Origin: Aquilaria yunnanensis
Lineage: Eukaryota > Streptophyta > Magnoliopsida > Malvales > Thymelaeaceae
NCBI GenBank assembly: GCA_039654915.1
Contig: CM077594.1
Span: forward strand, 19,467,001-19,531,000
Reading direction: 5' to 3'
Length of the DNA: 64,000 bases
The translations under genes and the position numbers were made by a program. The notes below the pieces were generated by a model. It was not told the origin of the DNA. It worked only from the letters and a program-made list of their open reading frames with translations, and did not search any database. Numbering within the stretch: the first letter of the stretch is position 1; each line of letters begins with the position of its first letter. Of the stretch, positions 11,859 to 24,605 are shown piece after piece.

Positions 11859-13201
11859 CCAAAGTTATATTCCCTCCCTCTTATAAATGACGAAACATTT
11901 TTTTGGGTATGGAAGTTAAGGTGTATATAATTTATGATATTTTCTTTTCAATTTTACCGATAAAACTCAAATTTTAATTTTTTTTAATTTTTATGTAATG
12001 AGAGTTTAAATAGTGATTAGAAAAAAAATTCCTTATTAGATTTTGTGTAATAAGTTTAAATAAAGATTAAAAAAAAATATTTTTTATCAGACTTTCTGTA
12101 ATGGAGAGTTTAAATGAAAATAGTATGATAAATTAAAATTAATTTTTTTTAAAATAAAATATTTCAAGTTTTTTAGGACAGTAAAAAGAATAATATGTTT
12201 CATTCTTATTACCACAAGAGATAACCCTTTACATTTTGAAGGTAAAAAAAAAAAATAACAAGCTCAAAAAGTCTACGGCCTAAGTCATGAATACCTCGAT
12301 AACCACTCATATTAACAAGCCAAGGCATTTTAATAATTAATGCCAGCTCAAAAGGTTTAAATTCCACACTCAAGAAATTTCTCAAATCTTATGGGGTGTA
12401 CAAAGGGCTGATCATTTCCACACTCAACAATATTTAACGATTTCTAAAATAGGAATGTATAAAGTGTAATTTTATCTAAATTTTAAGGGATAAATTATAA
12501 TCATTTTAAAGTTATAAGATAGTATGGTAAATTGAAATTAAATTTTTTTTTTAAAATAAATTATTTCAATCTTTTTAGGACAGTAAATAGAATAATATAT
12601 TTTATTCTTATTACAACAAAAGGATAACTCTTTACCTTTTCAAGGTAAAAAAAAAAAAAAAAGTTCAAAAAGTCTACGGCCTAAGTCATGAATACCTCGA
12701 TAACCGCTCATATTAACAAGCCAAGGCATTTTAATAATTAATGCCCGCTCAAAAGGTTTAAATTCCACACTCAAGAAATTTCTCAAATCCGTCAAATAGT
12801 TTGCTCACTTATTTCTCACCTGGAGGATATGGGATATGCCGGGGGATCAAGCAAAGTTCCATGAAATTAAGACAGTCTTGGATGACGACTCCACATAGAT
12901 TCTAAATACACTTACCATTAATAAGTGAAATAGCAACTTTGAATCTGACTTAACCACTAACCTTTGTTCGTCAAGTTAATGAAGAACACTGAGATCCACT
13001 CGAATGATCAAAAGTTTAGCGATAAGCACAAAAGGAGGGGCTAGCCTGGCATAGAAGCAAGACATCACCAGCTGTTCCAAAAGTTGTTACTCTTTATAGT
13101 TGAACCTATTAGGTAGAACGTGTTTCCTTGGTACTACCACTACTCTACTAGTAGCCATATTTAACGTTTTCATACATAATTTGTAATCTTGAGACCCCAG
13201 T
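11859..13201. repeat. Non-coding region with a 401-bp-period direct duplication
   Basis: A block of about 265 bp at 12128-12390 recurs at 12527-12790. The part beginning gtctacggcctaagtcatga (12271 and 12672) is almost identical for about 120 bp, while flanking A-rich parts differ more. A short remnant of the snapback MITE right end (aaattttaagggataaatta, about 12480) precedes the second copy. The duplication therefore probably included the MITE end, followed by a partial deletion. No gene is visible. Confidence 0.7.
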
Positions 13202-13656
13202 TGGAAAAAGGTTAACTACAATTTACTCTTGAGATTTAAGTAAAATGATGCTTTATCCCATATTTTTTAGAAAATATATATTTTACTGTGTTCTTTTTAA
13301 TACAATCCAACAGTAATATCTGAAATCTTAATTTAGACTATACAATTATCATCTTCAAGTAATTTTAATTTGTATATTATCTTTTTTATAATTAATTAAC
13401 ATTTAAAAGATATTTTTTTAAAAATTGAAAGAAATACAGAAAGAAAAAATTGATAATATAAAATTTTCATTAAATATAAAAAAATATCATATAGATTGAA
13501 ATTATTGGAAGATAACTACTATAATGTCTAAATTAAGATTTCAAAAGTTTCTGTCAGATTGTATTAAAAAGATAGGGGTAAAGTGTATTTCTAAAATAGG
13601 AGGGGACAAAGTATAATTTTACCTAAACCTTAATAAGCAAATTTTAATTATTCCTT
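13202..13656. mobile_element. Snapback MITE family, copy 2
   Basis: Aligns along its whole length with copy 1, including the shared core around gaaatacagaaagaaaaaat and the mirrored arms. The ends read GGAAAAAGGTTAACTACAATTT and, reversed, GGAATAATTAAAATTTGC. It is more diverged than copy 1. The short open frame at 13681-13881 lies just outside and is A/T-rich noise. Confidence 0.72.
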
Positions 13657-14162
13657 TGGAAACGCCAACTCTTCAAACTTTTGAAAAGTCAACATACAAA
13701 AATGAAATACTTAGGTGGTTTCCTAACGTTCATATTTTTCATTATTTATTTTTTCAGTTTTCGGAAAATAAAATATAAAAACATGTTTGTAACTATTTCT
13801 GTTTTCTCTGTTATGGAAAAAAGTAAAATTAAAAAAAATTGGAAACATGAAAACCTTGATATCAAAGGTTTCTTAAAATAGTTTTAAAACTGGGAATTAA
13901 ACATATTCTTTAACTGAATTTTCACTTTCAAGTTTTACTAAAATCGTATCGTTTCACCATAATAAATATGCACAAAAGTTACAGTAGAATTTGTGCTTTT
14001 TTTCCCAGTGGCGGAGCTATAGAATATTTAGTGTTGGCCATGCTCACGCTAAAAATTTCAGTCTCACACATGCTGTAGAAAATTAGACGAATTTATAACT
14101 CTAGTTATTAAGTTACAGTGCTTCATCTTCTTTTTTATAAACGTCCAAAGCTTCTGTCTTTG
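13657..14162. other. Non-coding region, possible DNA-transposon end
   Basis: Mostly AT-rich. The motif cagtggcggagctatagaat at 14008-14027 resembles the terminal sequence of some plant DNA transposons. No matching opposite end is visible before LINE A begins, so it is only a possible fragment. Confidence 0.3.
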
Positions 14163-15035
14163 ATGGAGACCCGATTACAGGGAGTGGAAGTGTCACAGAA
14201 AAATGGATAACTTAAGCCTGGATTGCTGTGATTTTGTTAATCCTGTTGGTCGAAAAGGGGGTCTTTGGGTTGGGTGGTCTGCAGATGTGTAGTCTGTTCA
14301 GTATTGTTCAAGGACCACAATTTGGTTTTGTTGAAAGTAGGCTCCAATAGTCTGTTCAGTCTTGTTCAAGGATGACAATTTGATTTTGTTTAAAGTAGGC
14401 TCCAATGTAAATGCCCCCTGGTTGCTGGGTTGTGTATATGGATGCCCCAATGTAAGATTTAGACAAGCAACATGGAATAAAATCCTAGCACTTCTACTAC
14501 CATATACTGATCCTCTTATGCTCATTGGAGATTTTATTCAAGTGATTTCCCCGGTTGGAATGCTCATGTTTTTGTTGGGGCTCAATTTCTTCAGTCCTTT
14601 TTGTCTGACCTTTCTTTGTTTCAATTGCCTTGCAAAGGACTGACATTTACTGGGTCTAACTTTAGAGAAGATGAGGATCTTGTATGTGAAATCTTAGACA
14701 AAGCCCATTGTTCCTAGTCTTGGCTTGACATGTTTCCTACATCTCAACTGCTCAATCTCTCTATTCAAAGCTTAGATCATGCACCTTTATTGTTGGATAC
14801 TTTGCCAGTGCGAAATTCCCATCATCGGCCATGTGGCTTTGAAGTCTTTTGGATGCGATATACTGGTTGTGAGAATATTATTAAATCAATTTGGCAAAAT
14901 TCAGTCGCAAGTTCCTTAATGTTCAAAGTTGTATCTAAATGCTCTCAATTGGTTCATAGGCTAAGACATTGGAGTAAGTTTTCAATTGGAACCCTGAGAA
15001 AAGAGATTGAATTTATGGACGCTCAAATGACATAG
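14163..15035 (+). pseudogene. LINE A endonuclease and linker remnant
   Basis: The apurinic-type endonuclease of L1 elements is recognisable from GGLWVGWSADV near 14255, then NAPWLLGCVYGCPN and LMLIGDFIQV (a form of the conserved IGDFN) up to about 14560. A 58-bp tandem duplication (14291-14406) falls in the middle and disrupts the frame. The 14730-15035 stretch, with LDHAPLLLD and FEVFWMRYTGCENII, is the end of the endonuclease and the linker to the reverse transcriptase. Stops occur at the duplication, at 14641 and near 15035. In an active element this enzyme would nick the target DNA to prime reverse transcription. Confidence 0.8.
14291..14406 (+). repeat. 58-bp tandem duplication inside LINE A
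   Basis: Units 14291-14348 and 14349-14406 both begin agtctgttcag and end gtaggctccaat, with six mismatches or so between them. Confidence 0.88.
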
Positions 15036-15372
15036 ATTCAATCTCGTCCACACTTCTCTTCAGTATGGTCTACTTTGACTGATCTCCGTAAATGGCATCA
15101 ATTCTTACTTGCAAATGAAAAGTATTTATGGGCTTAGAAATCCAGAGTTCAGTGGTTTGTTATTGGAGATGGCAATAGTAAATTCTTCCACTCAATCACG
15201 AGAGCAAAGAGACTTCACCCTCGCATCTCCTCTCTTTAACTTTGTGATGATGTATGGAATTATGAGGAGGAAGACATTTGATGCAATATCCATTCCTATT
15301 TTTATAGGACATTCAATGTATTTCCACCGCATTGTGAGAATGCTTAGGCCATTCTTTGCCTAAAAATTTTGA

Positions 15373-18177
15373 AGATTTTATCTGAAGAGCATCTTCTTCT
15401 CTTGAATAAGCCTTTCTCTGCTGCGGAAGTGACACAGGCAACTTTTAATCTAGGGAATCTTAAAGCAACTGGGCCGGATGGTCTTCCCATGGTGGTTTTT
15501 AAAAAATATTGACATATTATGGGTAATTCAATAACTGAAGCTGTGTTGTCCTTTCTTAGTGGCGGGCTTCTTATTCGGCAAATTAATTGAACCTTTATCA
15601 CTCTCATTCTGAAGATTTGGGGAGCTAGTCAGGTGGAAGATTTTTGCCCGATCAGTTTATGTAACACTTTCTACAAAATCATCGCTAAAAATTTAGTCAA
15701 TCGTCTAAAGTTTATTGTCTCCTCCTTAGTTTCAGACTATCAGAATGCTTTTATTCTGGGATATCATATTCAGGATAACATCATTGTTGCTCATGAAATC
15801 CTTCATATGGTTAAACAAACTAAGCCAAATGCTGGTCCTTGAGGGTTCAAAGTAGTGTTGAAATTGGATATTAGGGAAACCTATGATAGGATATGGTGGT
15901 TGTTCTTCGTGAAAAACGTCTTGAAGTGGATTCGGTTTTCAAGTAACCGGATCTATTTGACTATGCAATGCATTTCTATAGTCTCCTATTCAGTTTTAGT
16001 TAACGGTTGTACCAAAGAGTAGTTTTACCCCCCAAGCTGGCCTTCGACAGGTAGATTCCCTTTCTCCATATCTTTACATCCTGTGTGCAGAAGCCTTTTC
16101 CTCTTATTTATCATCTCTACATCAATTGGGTCAAGTGATGGTTTTAAAAGTAAGCCAGTTGGGTCCGACCATTAACCATTTGTTCTTTGTAGACAATTGT
16201 TTACTTTTCTTTCAGCCGTCAAAGGATCCATCATGCATGTTAAACATGCCTTGCTGCTGTATGAACAAGCAAACAATCCAGCAAATAAATTTTAGAAATC
16301 TGAATGGATGTTTAGCTACAATGTGCATAATACTTGTATTCAGAATTTTTCACAGGTCCTTCTTTTTCAACTCAATTTCATCATTCTGAATTATTTGGGT
16401 GCTCCCCTTTTGCCAGAATATGTCGAGGTCATTAATGTTTAAATTCTTAGAGGACAAGATAACCAATCACCTCAGCGCTTGGAAAAGTAAGTTGCTTAAT
16501 AATGTTGGTCGACTGACACTATGCCAGTCCATGTTAACCTCTACCCCAGTGTATATTATGTGTCTTTTTAAAGTTCCGGTTACAATTTCAGATAAACTTT
16601 CTAGCAATATAATCAAATTCTGGTGGTCAAACCATGGATATAGTAAAGGATGTCATCTGAAAAATAGGCATTTACTTATGTTATCGAAAGGGCCGGGCGG
16701 TTTAGGATTACATGATATGCGTCTTTTCAACCAAGCATCACTTGCTAAAACTTTCTGGAGAATTTTCTCAGGCCGTTCCAATACCCTTGTTTCTAGAGTG
16801 TTATTGGCCAAGCATGGTGGTTTGCAGTCTATTTGGACAACTTAAAGTAAGAATAACTCATCGCCTATTTGGAAAATTTTACTTCACGGGAGGAATCTCT
16901 TAGCTCCAAGGCATAGTTGGGTAGTCGCGCGATGGTAAATTCATCCAAATTTGGTATGACTGGTGGCTGTGAGGGGTATATCCTGATCTGCTTTATTCTG
17001 TAAGCTCCGGGTTTTTTCATAATAAGAATCTCACCTTGGTGGACCTTGTTTCAGTTGATGGGTTAATTGGAATAGGGGATTTGTCCACTTCCCATTCCCT
17101 TCTCAGATTGCCTAACAAATCTTCTCTTTACCTAATGTTTATAAATAATGCGGGGCCAGATGTTGTTCGTTGGCATGGTGATTCTACGGGTGGGTATTCA
17201 GTTTAGAAAGGTTATACTGATCAGGTTCTTAACAACCTTAGCTATACCAGTAACCATGATTATAGCTCCCATGGTTTATCATAAGACTACAGATTTCCCA
17301 AAGTTCTCAAGAAGATTTGGGGTTCCCATATTCCACATAAATTCAAATTTTCCTATGGAAATGCATTATGAATGCCCTTTCAACGACTTCTACTTTAGTT
17401 GTTATTGTTGTAATGGTCAGGTGGAAACAACTATGCATATATTCTTGCACTGTCAGGGTTCAGTAGAGTTGTGGGACTCATTTTATCTGTTTCCAGCCTT
17501 TAATAGTACTCAGTCTTTTGAGTATTGGCTATTCAACCTTTTAGTAGCAACAATTAAGTGGGATATAGATGGGCTTTTCTTTTTTTGTTGCCACTATCTG
17601 GACTATTTGGCTTGGTTGGAGTGAATGACCTTTCGGTCCATTCATTTTAATATTTCATCTCTTCGCATAAAAAGAAATGAACTTATAAAACTCTTGCATT
17701 CAGCTAGGAATATTCAGACCCATAACCATACTTGAGGCACTGATAAATAGAACCCTCCATCAGTTCGCCCTTAGATTTTCATTTTAGATGGTGCATGGAA
17801 CCAGACATCAAGGTTAGAGGCTAGCGCTTGGATTTTGGAAGGCTGTAGATGGCCTGCTAATACATAAAAATGGGTGCATTCTCTCGGATTGCTCTTCTGC
17901 CCTGGAAGTAAAGTTTAAGGCTATTTAGGGTGCTGTCCAAACTGTTATTCCCTTTAGGCTTTTTACTACTACCATTTTAACAGATTGCTCTATGGAATTA
18001 GCCATCTTTAACGGTTTTTTGGTATGCAAGACTGCTTTGGTTCATTCCATTCAGTCTGATATGGAGAAGATGACTTCTTGTGAGTTGGTTATCACTTTTC
18101 ACCATTGTGTTTTCCAGCCTATATTTATGCAGCTTTTCTCTATCTTTAGTAGCCTTTATGCTTGCTTCTGTGTATAA
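15373..18177 (+). pseudogene. LINE A reverse transcriptase, zf-RVT and RNase H remnant
   Basis: Reverse transcriptase motifs: ATGPDGLP near 15470, DFCPISLCNTFYKIIAK (15636), VLKLDIRETYDRI (about 15855), and the catalytic box degraded to FFVDN near 16190, where an active element has a double aspartate. The thumb region (YLGAPLLPE, LSAWKSKLLNNVGRLTL) continues to 16845. A zf-RVT remnant (CYCCNGQVETTMHIFLHC) lies at about 17400-17460, and an RNase H remnant beginning LDGAWNQTSRLEASAW near 17790. The frame changes repeatedly and contains many stops, so this is an old, dead copy. Confidence 0.85.
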
Positions 18178-18195
18178 ATAAATAAATAAATAAAC

Positions 18196-19218
18196 TCATT
18201 TGATCAGTCAATTTATTTATTTTTTTCCTTTTTAGCTTGGTGGTTTCTTATCACCGTACATAGGCACATTCTCCCACAACTTAGACAATGCATATAGATA
18301 TATTGTGTAACATTTCCCCCTGTAAGGTTTATTTCTAATTACATTTTTATCCCTAGGTTTTTTAAACATAGTATTATTTCCCTACTTTTCCAGTTCTTGT
18401 ATGAATGGTAATAGTAACTCAATCAGGTATTCCTTTTTTCCTACTATTGATGGTGGTTTATATAAAAAAAAGTCATATGTGATATAGGCCCTTCTATATT
18501 GCTGCAGCATGACATTAAAAAATGACAAAAAAACAAAGCAGGAAGAAAGGAGGATAACCGGATAACTGACTTGGGTGGTTGTGGTGATAATAAGAAATAA
18601 GTTGCAATTATTTTGATATGTTATTAAATAATTTATTTTCATTTCTTTACAAATTTTATTGTGAAATAAATGAAATCTATAAAATTGAAGACAATAAAGG
18701 GAAAGAGCAAACTCAATTAACATTAAAAATTGTTGGAAGGTAAAAAAATATAAGAATAAATGTAAAGAAAAAAAAAGGAGTTAATGTATTAGTAGTAAGT
18801 ACATTTGCTGGTAAAAGTAAGTAAATGCAAATAGAAGGAGAGATAGTGTAATGGAAAAAGGATAACAATGTTTATTTATTTGATATATAACTTTCATCCC
18901 ATTAGTGTGACTGAGAAATACAAGCTAAAGTGAGGCTTGAAGGATCAAGGTTGGAGGTCTCTAAGGCATATTCAACTTAGTATGGTCTTGTAAAATTTGA
19001 TATTTTCTTAATATTAAGAAGTTAGAGGAAGATAGATTCAAAAGGCATCCAATAAAAATGCCTTTGTTGGCACGTAATCAATTTTTACAAGATGAAATTG
19101 CTTTTTGTGGAAACTAAATCTTCGCTTTTTACTAGCATGTGTTTATGTGGTCTTAGAAGTGAGAAATACGACGAACAAGATATGAACTACATGAGAAAAA
19201 AGTGATATGGTGGACAAA
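18196..19218. other. AT-rich intergenic sequence between LINE A and the CACTA element
   Basis: No protein-like frame. A stretch at about 18311-18360 (catttccccctgtaaggttt) is loosely similar to the ends of the snapback MITE family. No partner end was found. Confidence 0.4.
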
Positions 19219-20236
19219 CACTACAAGGAAGATGGTATGTAGCGATTGAAACTAGCAATTGAATTTCAGTTGCTAGTCAATCGCTAGTTGTGGGTCATAG
19301 TTTGACTAGCGACTAACCAACGATGAAATATTTAGTCGCCAAATTTCAGTCGCTAGTTAGTTGCTACATTTAAATTTCAGTCGCTAATCAGTTATATGTT
19401 TTTTAATATTTTTAACAATCAGTAGCTAGTTTCCCTTCAATTGTAAATTCAGTCACTAGTTATGATTAAAAACTTTTACCCGGCCTTTTTTTTCCCATTT
19501 CTCCTTTTTCTTCCTCCCCCTTACTTCTTTGCTTCTATTGACGTCTTCGGCCCATCTCTCCAACAGTGAAGGTATCCAGTGTAAAGTCACCGTGTGTAGA
19601 GATCACTGTTAAGGTAATATATAATTTAATTGAATTTTATGTTTTAACTAGTAGTTTCTGTGTTTATATACTCAATATTGTTATGCATATAATGAACCAT
19701 AGAATGCTTGTCAATGATTCTTGACTTGTTGAGAAATAAATGTATGAAGAGTAACTGCAGTTGTGCGTAGTTATTATATATGCATAATATTTCGTTGGTC
19801 AGGATTCATTGATTGTCCAAGTTGGACATTTTAGAAATGAGAAAATCTTTTTAGTACTATATAAGTTATCTTAATGGTGGAAAAATTTTGGTCGTACCTA
19901 GCTTTGTTCATCAGAAGCCAAGCTTGAGATTTTTGTCTCAGGAAAAATTGGTGTTTTGGGGAACCAAGCTGGGATGTTTCCAATTTTTTTTTCAAACTAT
20001 ATTAAGATAAATTAAAATGTAGAAGTACTGTTTAGATATTTCATTTCTGAAAATAGGTTAAGACCATTCCCTATAGGAATTTATTAGGCATAAAAAGGCA
20101 TTCACATAGCATCTAGAATTTAATGGTGATAGGATTTTTATTATATATATGTTTTTCATTTATATTAAATGTTCGGTGTCTACTGTAAATGAAGATATAC
20201 ATATTGTCTTTTGTAGGAAATTAGAGTAATGGTGTA

Positions 20237-23200
20237 AAAGGGATGTCAATGGATGTATAAACGAATAATGATGGAAAGATATATGAATCCAAATTTTATA
20301 AATGGTGTAGAAAATTTTATACGAACGGTGTGTAGTAGTTCAAATGAACTGATTAAATATCCATGTTGGTGATGTCAAAACAGACGTTATCGAGATAAAA
20401 ATAAAGTTGGAATACATTTTTGTCAATATGGATTTGTGGAACACTATTATGTTTGGTACTGTCATGATGAATCACATGATACTCGAAATCATAATTTCCA
20501 TGTGGGAAAGAGTGCAAACGCTCCATCGTCATTAAGGATATTGTTTGATAGCAATACTATTTGTGACAATAAATTTGCGTACAATCATATGGTCATTGAT
20601 TCGATGCATCTGAGCTTCGACTATAATAATAGGCTTGAAAGTGATGAATACAATAATGAGAATTATGAGGAAGCGATTGTTAAGGGTACTGATAACAATG
20701 ATGGTATTGCGCATCATTCTATAGAAATTAATAATCAGTTGTCTAATCCAAATGCATAGGAATTTGATAAACTACTTGAGGATGCATCAACACCGTTGTG
20801 GGGGGGATGTAATAAACACACAAAATTGTCGGCAGTTTCGCGGTTGTTGAGCAAAAAAAGTAAGTATAATATGAGTGATAACTACTTTAATGATATGTTG
20901 TCACTATTGAAGGAATTCGTCGCAGAGGAAAATCAATTGCTAGAAACATTATATGAATCAAAGCAAATGATGAAAGAGTTAGGCCTTCTGTGCATGAAAA
21001 TATATGTGTGTCCAAAAAATTGTATGTTATTTAATGGTGAGAATTTAGAAGTGAAGCAATGTAGTGTCTGTGGTGAATGTAGATATAAGGAAGAAACACT
21101 GGACAGAAGGAAGAAAAAACCAATTGCGAAGAAGGTGCTGCGGCATCTACCAGTCATAAACCAATTGAAACATTTATTTATGTCTCACTGAATAGCTGAA
21201 CACAGGATATGACATACAAGTTGTGGATATGATGCGCATTTGGGCTCAGTAGCTCATCCATGCCAAACAGAGGCTTGGCCTCATGTAAATTCATCTTTTC
21301 TTGGCTTTGCTGCTGAAATCAGAAATGTACGTCTTGGGTTATGCACGGATGAGCTTATGCCGAATTCTGCAACGAGTGGAACGTATTCTATATGACATGT
21401 TTTTATAGTTGTCTATAACTTGCCACCGGAAATGTGTATGAAAAAGGTGTTCATTTTTTTTTTCATTGTTAACATCGGGTCTAAGATCTTTAGGATGAAA
21501 TATCAATATATTTTTGAGATTTTTAATTGATGAGTTGAAGACGCTATGGGTAGAAGGAGGAGTAGAAACATGGGATGCATATCAATGTCAATATTTTAGA
21601 ATGAGGGCTTGTCTATTGTGGATAATTAGTGATTTTCCAGCATATGGGATATTATCAGGTTGGAGTACACATGGGAAATTGGCTTGTCCATATTGTATGG
21701 AGAACATCAATACATTTCAGTTGAAGTTTAGGAGGAAGCCGTGCTGGTGGGACTATCATAGGAAGTTTTTGCAGAGGAACCATGCATTTTGTGGAAATAT
21801 TAAAGCTTTTTGACGGGGGTTACGGGTAAGGGAAACAACTGTTCCACCAATGTTTGGTGAAGAGATTGTGCAATGCTTAGATGACATGTAATTCTCACCA
21901 TTTGGATCACCATACAACAATCTTCGTGCAACTGGATATGGTTTTACTCATAATTGGCTAAAACGGTTGATTTTCTGGGAGTTACTTTATTAGAAGTTCT
22001 TGCTTATCAAGCACAACTTGGATGTCATGTATATAGAGAAAAATTTCTTTGAGAATTTATTTTATACGTTGATGGACGTAAAAGGTAAGAAAAAAGATAA
22101 CCCTAATGTCCGATTGGATTTCAAAGAGTTGGATATGCGATATAAGCTTCACTTGATTGATGATGGAAATACCAGCATCAAACCAAAAGCCACGTATGCT
22201 TTGGAGTTGGAGGAGGTTCGGCAGAAATGTTTATGGCTCCAAGGATTAAAATTTTCAGATGGGTTTTGTCACACCCCACATAGGCCCTAGCTAGTGCACA
22301 CATAGCGCTACCCAATAGTGCTATCTAAAAACACTAAAACTTTTGTTCCTTAGGTGCATAGACAGTAACTTGTAATTAAGTTTATCACTTGGCCAAGTTC
22401 GTTAAGCATGCATACATACACCACTCATAGTCTAGGGCATTGGGAGGCGCCCCAGGAATCTAACCAGACAAGTCCTAAGTAATTTCTTGCATTACAAGGC
22501 AAGGTTTCAATTTATTCTTTCCAAAGTGTTTCATGTGTGCTCATCAAGTATGCATTCACAATGCATGACAACCAAGAAGCCCATACCATTGAGGTTTTTG
22601 AAAAATCACATGTTTTCCATGTTTTATGCTCAACTAAATTCAAAAGAGGTTTGCCATAACCATGGTTCATAATCGAGAGTTCACATAACTTCACACCATA
22701 AGTTTAGTCTTCAATCCACAATACATACATAAGTTTAGTAAGCCATCTGAGACTTTATCTACAAAATATACACCATGTTAGTGCTTAAGACCTTGGTACA
22801 CCACCAAGAGCACTCAAAACCCAAAACACAATTTAGTTATGTATTACATGCCCATGTACTTAGAAGTACCCGTAAGCTACTTTGAACATAGAATACAACA
22901 TCATAGCTTGCAAAAAGAGTCCCACCACTAAGCTCATAATCAAGAGAGCAAGCCACATTACTAAGGCCCATTAACATACATGCATGATTCTAGAGTCGTC
23001 CCACAATGTACACACAATCCTGCAAGGACTCAAACACATGAGTTTGCTTAATTATACAAGTCTAGTACCATACGCTTATTGAGCAACTCTCTGTTTTAGT
23101 ACATACCTTAGTACAACCGAATACAAACTTAGCACACAAGCTATTCAAGCTTAATTTTCATTTCCTAAAAAACACATAAATATGGAGCATGAGTTATACA

Positions 23201-24605
23201 ACTTAGTAAGAAATTTCACTCAGCTCATTAGAGCTTATTTAGTTAAGCCTAAGGACTTAACCTCCTACATTGACTTAACCTCTTACATTCAAGCTCAACT
23301 TGCAAAAAAAAAAAAAACATGAAGACACAAAACACATGTATATACAAACATATATGTATAGCTACTACCAAGTAATAAAGGTCAGCAAGTGCAAACAAGG
23401 CACAAAAGCACACAACTTACACACCACACCCATTGTTCTTAGTCTCGTCTAAGTGCCTAACTAGCAAGTATGCATAATTTCGCTCCAGTTTTCATCTTCA
23501 TCAAATTTCCCATTCCCTTAGAGCTCCAAGTCCACTCATAGGCTAGCCTACCCATGTAGAACTTTAGTACTTGCCTTTAGTAGCTAGCTAGCAACCATAC
23601 CATATATACCTGAAGGTAAAACATAGCCCTTACGACATTCTAAGCTCATTTCACTTTATATACTATCACTTAGAAGCCAAATACCTACTTGAACATGGAA
23701 CAATACCAAAATCAAGTAGAGTATAGTGAATCCTTACCACATTCCTTGCTTTAAGCATTCGGCTAAGCTTTAATCTTCAATGTCAAGTTTTGTGTCTAAG
23801 CTTGTTTGGTCGCCTATGGCCGAAATCACCAATTATGAGCTTGATTCTTCAATCTAAGCTCAAAGTACCAAGAATTCACAAGGGATCACCAATAACCCAA
23901 CTCCCTTCGCCAAGAACACTTGCATTGACCTCAAATGAGAACCTTTGACCTGTTTAGACAATCGGCCAAATAGTGGAGGCATGCAAAAATCGGTTGGGTG
24001 CCACATGTGCTTAAAATGTGTTCAATTGCTCTTCTCAGTATTGCTCTTTTTTGCATGGCTCAAATAGGTCCTTCCATGAACCTTTGCATCCTTATTACCG
24101 TTTGAATATAAGTTCATTTTAGCTCTCAAGCTTTGTCTTTTGACATCACTAACTCACGTCATTTTGCATGCACAATACATGCCCGATAAGCCTCGGGTAG
24201 GCTTACTTATGATGCTACTCACTTGTTCTCTTAAGTCTCTCTAGCTATGATGCATTAATCTTACATTTAGATTTATTATTATTAGCCTTGACCGAATACT
24301 AAGGTGAGGGTCATGACAGGTTTTCCACTAATTTGTCACGGAATGTTAATGTTTCATATTACAGTTTCTATACTTTTAAAAGCCATGATTGCCACGTATT
24401 TCTAGAATACCTATTGTCTATTGCGGTGCGTGGGTATTTGGTACCAACAATGTGGGCCACCATATCTGCAGTTTGTTTATTATTTCAAGAACTTTGTTCA
24501 CGTAAGATCAGATCTGAAGAGATGGAAAAACTTGAGAATCTCATAATTATCACTATCTGCAACCTTGAGATGATATTCCTGCCATTTTTTTATTCAGTTA
24601 ATTGA
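20237..24605 (+). pseudogene. CACTA TNP2-type transposase, split by a solo LTR
   Basis: The order matches En/Spm transposases. The N-terminal RWMYKRI..FINGVENFI region is at about 20245-20330, followed by GFVEHYYVWYCHDES (20436), LLSKKSKYNMSDNYFNDML (20850) and a zinc-type cysteine stretch with VCPKNCMLF and CSVCGECRY (21005-21080). Then come AAEIRNVRLGLCTDEL (21310), WSTHGKLACPYCMENI (21663) and HNLDVMYIEKNFFENL (22006). The frame reaches LKFSDGF at the solo LTR (22267) and resumes after its target duplication with LKSHDCHVFLEYLL-type sequence (FKSHDCHVFLEYLLSIAVR, about 24370), ending near 24605. It is shorter at the C-terminus than full TNP2 proteins. Stops and shifts at 20757, 21189, 21400 and 21811 make it non-functional. 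Confidence 0.88.
22267..24318 (+). mobile_element. Solo LTR (2,052 bp) with perfect GGTTT target duplication
   Basis: It begins TGTCACACCCC and ends GGGTCATGACA, giving TG...CA with an 11-bp imperfect terminal inverted repeat. GGTTT flanks it at 22262-22266 and 24319-24323. No primer site, polypurine tract or second LTR copy is visible inside, so a solo LTR left by LTR-LTR recombination is the best reading. The terminal sequence resembles LTRs of chromoviral Gypsy elements (Tekay/Del type), but that family call is tentative. No coding region is recognisable. Confidence 0.85.

Larger units (their letters stand above)
14163..18195 (+). mobile_element. LINE A: degenerate L1-type non-LTR retrotransposon
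   Basis: Endonuclease, reverse transcriptase, zinc-finger (zf-RVT) and RNase H regions occur in L1 order on the plus strand, ending in a 3' tail of (ataa)n repeats at about 18174-18195. ORF1 upstream of the endonuclease is absent, so the copy is 5'-truncated. No target duplication could be matched. Confidence 0.85.

Noticed and set aside
11870..12210. Possible Stowaway MITE beginning tattccctccctctt
   Set aside because: The left end looks suitable but I could not find a convincing inverted partner or TA duplication.
13681..13881. 66-codon frame rich in Lys, Phe and Ile
   Set aside because: Composition-driven reading of AT-rich sequence next to a MITE.
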